Below are positions 60,331 through 64,000 of a stretch of 64,000 nt of DNA, piece after piece. The DNA is from UBA11606 sp965243715 (GTDB lineage Bacteria; Actinomycetota; Acidimicrobiia; Acidimicrobiales; Aldehydirespiratoraceae). Within the stretch, counting starts at the first letter, position 1. Every line of letters begins with the position of its first letter. The stretch lies in the NCBI GenBank assembly GCA_965243715.1, contig CBDEVU010000017.1, positions 124,001 to 188,000 of the forward strand. The letters are read 5' to 3'. Below the pieces are notes generated by a model that was not told the DNA's origin, searched no databases, and saw nothing but the letters and a program-made list of their open reading frames with translations. A program made the translations under genes and the position numbers.

Positions 60331-61421
60331 CGACTAGGGATCGATTCTGGCGTCCGGGGTCTTTAGCCGGAGAAGCGTTTCGTCGAATTGCCGCTTCTCC
60401 TGTTCGGATCTTGGTGCTGGTCGTGGCCAGTGGCATCGCGTTTTCGGCGACGCTGGCCCTCGATCACCAGGCGGTTTCGCAAACCCTGCAAGACCATCGC
60501 AACGCGCTCAACCAAGGGATCGGCGTGGTGGTCATAGACAAGGTCCCCGTGGCCGAACACGACAGCCTACGAGCCGCCTGCACGCTACTCGACTCGCACG
60601 CTGGAATTCAGAGCGCTGGCGGTGCTCTGTCACCCGAGGTCCGCACACTGATGATCCATCCCGGCATCGGGGCGCGGCACGTACGCTTCGATTCTGGCGC
60701 GTGGAGAATCTGGTTTCCAGATGTTGCCGTTCCGATCTCGGAAATCGCGGTCGGAGAAGGGCTCGCTGCTCGCACCGGGGTCGCGCCGGGAGATCCGATG
60801 CGGCTCGACGATGAGCCCAGCGTCACGCGGCGGGTAAGTGCCGTCGTGGGACAGAAGCGCTCCTTTGTCCGCTCGAAGGAATGGCTGATCGAGACCGCCT
60901 CCACCACCGAGGAGATCGACCAGTGCTGGGTCGAGTTTCCGACAGGAACCACCGAACTTGAAATCGATCACGTCGCCGCCGCACTGTCCGACATCAGCAG
61001 CTACCAGATCAGGCCAGCCCTCGCCAATGATCCTCTCCGCCGCGACCCCATCCGAGACTTTGAGAAACGGACAGTCCGCTGGGCGCCACACGCGGCGCTG
61101 GTTATCATTGGACTCTTGTACAGTACGGTCGTTCTGGGTCGGCGCGGCGAACGGGCACTCTATGTAACGCTCGGCCTTCGTCGAACCGACGAGTACCTGA
61201 TGACGATGGTTGAAGTTGCCACAGTTATAGTTGCACCCGCGATCCTCGGCACGGCGATCGCCTTACACTTAGGCGTCAATCTCAATAACCCCGACGACGC
61301 GCTAGCGGCGAAGTTTGTCATCGAGAACCAGATCCTCGCGATTGTTGGAGTTCTTGTGCTGCTCCCTCTCCTACCGGCACTGGGGAGGCGATCCAACCTG
61401 CTCGAAGACCTTCGAGCTTGA
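60327..61421 (+). CDS. FtsX-like ABC permease
   Basis: A 364-residue permease with GTG start (GTGA overlap with the ATPase stop). One membrane helix near 27-46 (SPVRILVLVVASGIAFSATL), a soluble domain of about 190 residues, then three helices near 252-270, 295-316 and 338-356, with the RRGERALYVTLGLRRTDEYL cytoplasmic loop typical of FtsX/MacB permeases. It is more divergent than the 52.5-kb permease, with the Cys residues ACTLLDS and DQCWVEF in the outer domain. Confidence 0.8.
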   Translation: MTTRDRFWRPGSLAGEAFRRIAASPVRILVLVVASGIAFSATLALDHQAVSQTLQDHRNALNQGIGVVVIDKVPVAEHDSLRAACTLLDSHAGIQSAGGALSPEVRTLMIHPGIGARHVRFDSGAWRIWFPDVAVPISEIAVGEGLAARTGVAPGDPMRLDDEPSVTRRVSAVVGQKRSFVRSKEWLIETASTTEEIDQCWVEFPTGTTELEIDHVAAALSDISSYQIRPALANDPLRRDPIRDFEKRTVRWAPHAALVIIGLLYSTVVLGRRGERALYVTLGLRRTDEYLMTMVEVATVIVAPAILGTAIALHLGVNLNNPDDALAAKFVIENQILAIVGVLVLLPLLPALGRRSNLLEDLRA

Positions 61422-61434
61422 GTTGCGCCCAGAC

Positions 61435-61824
61435 ATGGTCGATCCCATGATCCGCCGACTCGAAGGCCCGGAGATTGCCGCCTACGACATCCTTGACCCC
61501 GACCTTGCCCGCAAGGTCCGCATCGTCAAGGTTCCTGCGCTAGTGCCGGGAGCGGCTGCAATGACGCTCGGCCGGTGGATCTTCGTCACCGACGACTCAG
61601 ATCGCGGCGGTAGTCGCGAACTCATCGCTCACGAACTGGTACACGTGCGCCAGTACGCCGAGATGGGAATGCTGAGTTTCTTGCACCGCTATCTCACCGA
61701 CTACGGGCGCGAACGTCGCCAGGGCCGAAGCCATCGTGAGGCTTACCTCGCGATTCCGGCCGAACAAGAAGCCCGGCGCGACGCCGCGGCATGGTTACGA
61801 CGCCGGACGTCGCGTTTTCGGTGA
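61435..61824 (+). CDS. DUF4157-like HExxH domain protein
   Basis: A 129-residue protein with a zinc-protease motif SRELIAHELVHVRQYAEMG near residue 60-80 and a helical C-terminus rich in Arg and Glu. It resembles the DUF4157 or putative peptidase families found in actinobacteria. Start at ATG 61435, 13 bp after the permease stop, so it may belong to the export operon; an ORF with the same frame opens upstream inside that gene. Substrate unknown, and processing of an exported peptide is only a guess. Confidence 0.65.
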   Translation: MVDPMIRRLEGPEIAAYDILDPDLARKVRIVKVPALVPGAAAMTLGRWIFVTDDSDRGGSRELIAHELVHVRQYAEMGMLSFLHRYLTDYGRERRQGRSHREAYLAIPAEQEARRDAAAWLRRRTSRFR

Positions 61825-61843
61825 AGCCGGGGTAGGAACCAGC

Positions 61844-62695
61844 CTAATAGCGGTAGAAGCCTTGGCCCGTCTTGCGGCCCAACTGGCCCGCCGCCACTAG
61901 GCGACGCAGCAACGGCGGCGGGGCGTAGAAAGCCTCGTTGTACTCGTCGTGAAGCGACTCGGCCGTCCACAGCATCACGTCGAGACCAATCATGTCAGAA
62001 AGCGTGAGCGGACCCATCGGATGACCGGCGCCTAACTTCATGGCCTCGTCGATGTCTTCGGCTGACGCGTGCCCAGCCTCAAACATGCGCATGGCCTGGC
62101 AAAGGTACGGCACTAGCAGCATGTTGACCACAAAGCCGGCCCGGTCCTTGCAGTGTACGACCCGCTTGCCTAGCAAGTTGGTGGCGAAGGCCTCCGCGGT
62201 GGATTTAGTGGCATCAGACGTGCGCTGGGTGGATACCACCTCGACCAACTTCATCACCGTGGCAGGGTTGAAGAAGTGCATACCAATAATCTGCTCTGGG
62301 CGACCCGTCATCATCGCTACTTCGATGATCGGATACGACGACGTGTTGGTGGCAATGATGGCGTCGGGGCCCAATACGGCGTCGAGCGCACCGAAAAGTT
62401 CCTTCTTCAGGGCGAGGTTCTCCGGGGCGGCTTCGATGACCAGATCGCAGCCCGAAAGATCGCCCAACTCGGTCGTCCAAGCAATTTGGGCCACCGCGGC
62501 GTCGCGAGCGGCGGGCTCGAGCTTTCCCCGTTCGACGGCTTTGCTCAGCGAACCATCAACCCGGCCTTGGGCCGTTTCCACCGCTTCGGGGGAGATCTCA
62601 CGGGCGATAACGGTGACGCCCGCTTTCGCCGCGACTTCAATAATGCCCGAGCCCATCGCCCCGACGCCGACAACGCCCAACGTGTTGATCGCCAT
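61844..62695 (-). CDS. 3-hydroxyacyl-CoA (3-hydroxybutyryl-CoA) dehydrogenase
   Basis: A 283-residue NAD-dependent dehydrogenase of fatty-acid or butanoate metabolism. The Rossmann motif is GVVGVGAMGSGI (residues 7-18), ATNTSSYPIIEVA and IGMHFFNPATVMKLVEVV give the catalytic-pocket segments with His in the HFFNP box, and the dimerisation domain ends in TGQGFYRY. It is convergent with the HExxH gene and four bases after the cyclophilin gene stop. FadB2/PaaH-like function is likely; chain-length preference cannot be read. Confidence 0.92.
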   Translation of the reverse strand: MAINTLGVVGVGAMGSGIIEVAAKAGVTVIAREISPEAVETAQGRVDGSLSKAVERGKLEPAARDAAVAQIAWTTELGDLSGCDLVIEAAPENLALKKELFGALDAVLGPDAIIATNTSSYPIIEVAMMTGRPEQIIGMHFFNPATVMKLVEVVSTQRTSDATKSTAEAFATNLLGKRVVHCKDRAGFVVNMLLVPYLCQAMRMFEAGHASAEDIDEAMKLGAGHPMGPLTLSDMIGLDVMLWTAESLHDEYNEAFYAPPPLLRRLVAAGQLGRKTGQGFYRY

Positions 62696-62698
62696 GGC

Positions 62699-63256
62699 TC
62701 AAGACTCCTTAATAGAAACGGATTCTATGACGACATCGGTGTGCGGTCGATCGCTCCGGTCGGTGTCGACCTTTTGCATCTCAGCCACGACCTCGAGACC
62801 GCTGACCACCTGGCCAAACAGCGAGTACTGCGGGGGCAGGCCCACACCGCTGGCCCCCGACACGATAAAGAATTGGCTGCCGTTGGTGTTAGGACCGGAG
62901 TTCGCCATGGCGAGCGAACCAATCTCGTAGCGTCCCGGCGCCGGAAGCTCATCGTCGAACTTGTAGCCGGGGCCACCCCGACCCGTGCCGGTAGGATCGC
63001 CTCCTTGGCACATGAAACCATCGATGATTCGATGAAAAATAATTCCGTCGTAGTAGTGGTACCGGGCCAAGGTGACGAAGTTATTAACAGTCTGGGGCGC
63101 TTGCTCAGTGTTCAGGTGGATGACCAACGTACCGAGCGAGGTGACCATGGTAGCCGTGTATGTCTTGGTCGAATCGATGCCCATCTCTGGTGCTTTGTCG
63201 AACTTTCGGCGCGGTGGACTCGAACCATCCGCTTGGGGGAAAGGGGTGACAGCCAT
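62699..63256 (-). CDS. Peptidyl-prolyl cis-trans isomerase, cyclophilin type
   Basis: A 185-residue cytoplasmic cyclophilin. Conserved blocks are FHRIIDGFMCQGGDPTGTGRG with catalytic Arg in FHRI, ANSGPNTNGSQFFI and SLFGQVVSGLEVV. N-terminal extension of about 40 residues (PFPQADGSSPPRRKFDKAPE) is short and without signal peptide. It likely catalyses proline isomerisation in folding. Transcribed with the dehydrogenase gene downstream. Confidence 0.93.
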   Translation of the reverse strand: MAVTPFPQADGSSPPRRKFDKAPEMGIDSTKTYTATMVTSLGTLVIHLNTEQAPQTVNNFVTLARYHYYDGIIFHRIIDGFMCQGGDPTGTGRGGPGYKFDDELPAPGRYEIGSLAMANSGPNTNGSQFFIVSGASGVGLPPQYSLFGQVVSGLEVVAEMQKVDTDRSDRPHTDVVIESVSIKES

Positions 63257-63352
63257 ACTCAGTTCCTCAATCTCGGTGGAATACGCCGTCTGAGGCTAGC
63301 GGCGGCCGACCAGTAGTTGGCCGCGAGCGGATCCAGGGAGTAGGTTTTCTGG

Positions 63353-63961
63353 ATGGCGCTGCACTGGTCCGATAGTCGCGTGGAGGTGTACCGCTACGTC
63401 GTTGGCCCCCTAGACAACAACGTCTTTGTGATCCGCTGCCACGAAACCGGCGAGGCAATCCTGCTCGATGCGGCCAACGAGCACGACAAACTGTTAGAGG
63501 TCTGTCAGAGACTGGGCGTTCGCAAGGTTCTCGAAACTCACGGGCATTGGGATCACATTCAGGCCGTGCCCGCGATCCGCGACGCGGGCTACGAAGTTGG
63601 CGTAACCGCCGAAGATGCCGCCATGCTCCCGTCGTACGATTTTGTGCTCGAAGACGAGTCGGTTATCGAAGTCGGCCGGCTCTGTATTCATACCCATCAC
63701 ACACCCGGCCATACCCCCGGCTCGATGTCGTTCAGTGTCCAAGACACGCCGCTGCTGTTTAGTGGCGACACGTTATTCCCCGGTGGGCCAGGTGCAACCA
63801 ACTACGACGGCGGCGACTTCGTGACCATCCTCCAAAGCCTCGAGGACCGCATGTTTAGACCCTTCGATCCAGACACTATCGTGCTTCCCGGCCACGGCCT
63901 CGACACTACGATCGGTACTGAGTCTCCCCACCTCGACGAATGGGCCGCCCGCGGTTGGTGA
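63353..63961 (+). CDS. Metallo-beta-lactamase-fold hydrolase
   Basis: A 202-residue MBL-fold protein with HGHWDH (63-68), a later His in HHTPGHTPGS and FSGDTLFPGGPG, giving the binuclear metal site of glyoxalase-II-like hydrolases. The C-terminal LPGHGLDTTIGTE box is also typical of this group. Substrate is unknown; thioester or persulfide hydrolysis is plausible for such proteins in mycothiol-using bacteria, but this is inference. It is divergent from cyclophilin, 96 bp away; the remaining 39 bp of the window hold nothing recognised apart from a possible ATG at 63996. Confidence 0.88.
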   Translation: MALHWSDSRVEVYRYVVGPLDNNVFVIRCHETGEAILLDAANEHDKLLEVCQRLGVRKVLETHGHWDHIQAVPAIRDAGYEVGVTAEDAAMLPSYDFVLEDESVIEVGRLCIHTHHTPGHTPGSMSFSVQDTPLLFSGDTLFPGGPGATNYDGGDFVTILQSLEDRMFRPFDPDTIVLPGHGLDTTIGTESPHLDEWAARGW

Positions 63962-64000
63962 AGATCGCTACCGGCCTTCCGCTACCGTTAGCGCCATGAC

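Noticed and set aside
1..64000. CRISPR arrays
   Set aside because: No regularly spaced short repeats were seen; the only tandem repeat is the 327-bp coding duplication at 55 kb.

Overview
The window is chromosomal DNA from a high-GC actinobacterium. An mshC (mycothiol ligase) gene lies next to cysS, the ribonucleotide reductase is the B12-dependent class II NrdJ, the lexA operator is of the GAAC-N4-GTTC type, and recA and miaB were adjacent before an insertion. These facts fit Actinomycetota. The long insert in MiaB and the overall gene style suggest Acidimicrobiia, but that is an inference.

Housekeeping, 1-12.3 kb: the start of an alkyl sulfatase gene (cut by the window edge), nrdJ with DnaA-box-like sites upstream, a RibD-type reductase, lexA with an SOS box, and one tightly packed minus-strand operon miaB-miaA-dapF-hflX-dapC-dapD-dapE, which joins tRNA modification, a ribosome-associated GTPase and the succinylase branch of lysine/diaminopimelate synthesis.

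Defence island, 12.37-38.72 kb: seven large minus-strand genes, nearly all overlapping by a few bases, lie between recA and miaB. In transcription order they are a 1083-aa protein of unknown function, a DruE-like DEAH/DUF1998 helicase, a DrmD-like SNF2 helicase, a DrmMI-like Eco57I-type adenine methylase, a DUF262/DUF1524 protein, a 2076-aa DEAD/DUF1998 helicase with a candidate Vsr/DUF559-like nuclease domain, and a UvrD-type helicase with a ParE/RelE-like N-terminus. The layout looks like a Druantia III-like pair followed by a non-canonical class-1 DISARM-like set. The island is bounded by an imperfect direct repeat of the recA-stop/miaB-start junction, so it inserted there; no integrase is visible.

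Accessory region, 38.8-47.7 kb: recA (with two compensating frameshifts), msrB, a type I restriction HsdR remnant, a frameshifted lipoprotein gene, a DUF222-HNH gene with a leaderless promoter, a coupled three-gene cassette ending in an AAA15/DUF3696 ATPase, a tRNA-Arg(CCT) with a copy of its 3' end 364 bp downstream, and an IS481-type remnant between the two copies.

Right part, 47.9-64 kb: mshC-cysS, a secreted PQQ-propeller protein, a DUF983 protein, two divergent MacAB-like ABC export operons (each with a lipoprotein, an adaptor with a peptidoglycan-binding domain, an ATPase and an FtsX-like permease) around a shared control region that also holds a possible small secreted peptide, then an HExxH protein, 3-hydroxyacyl-CoA dehydrogenase, cyclophilin and a metallo-beta-lactamase-fold hydrolase. 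Several independent short frameshifts (recA, 41.3 kb, 57.8-57.9 kb) suggest either decay or residual indel errors in the assembly. No similarity search was run; family names come from motifs and recall.
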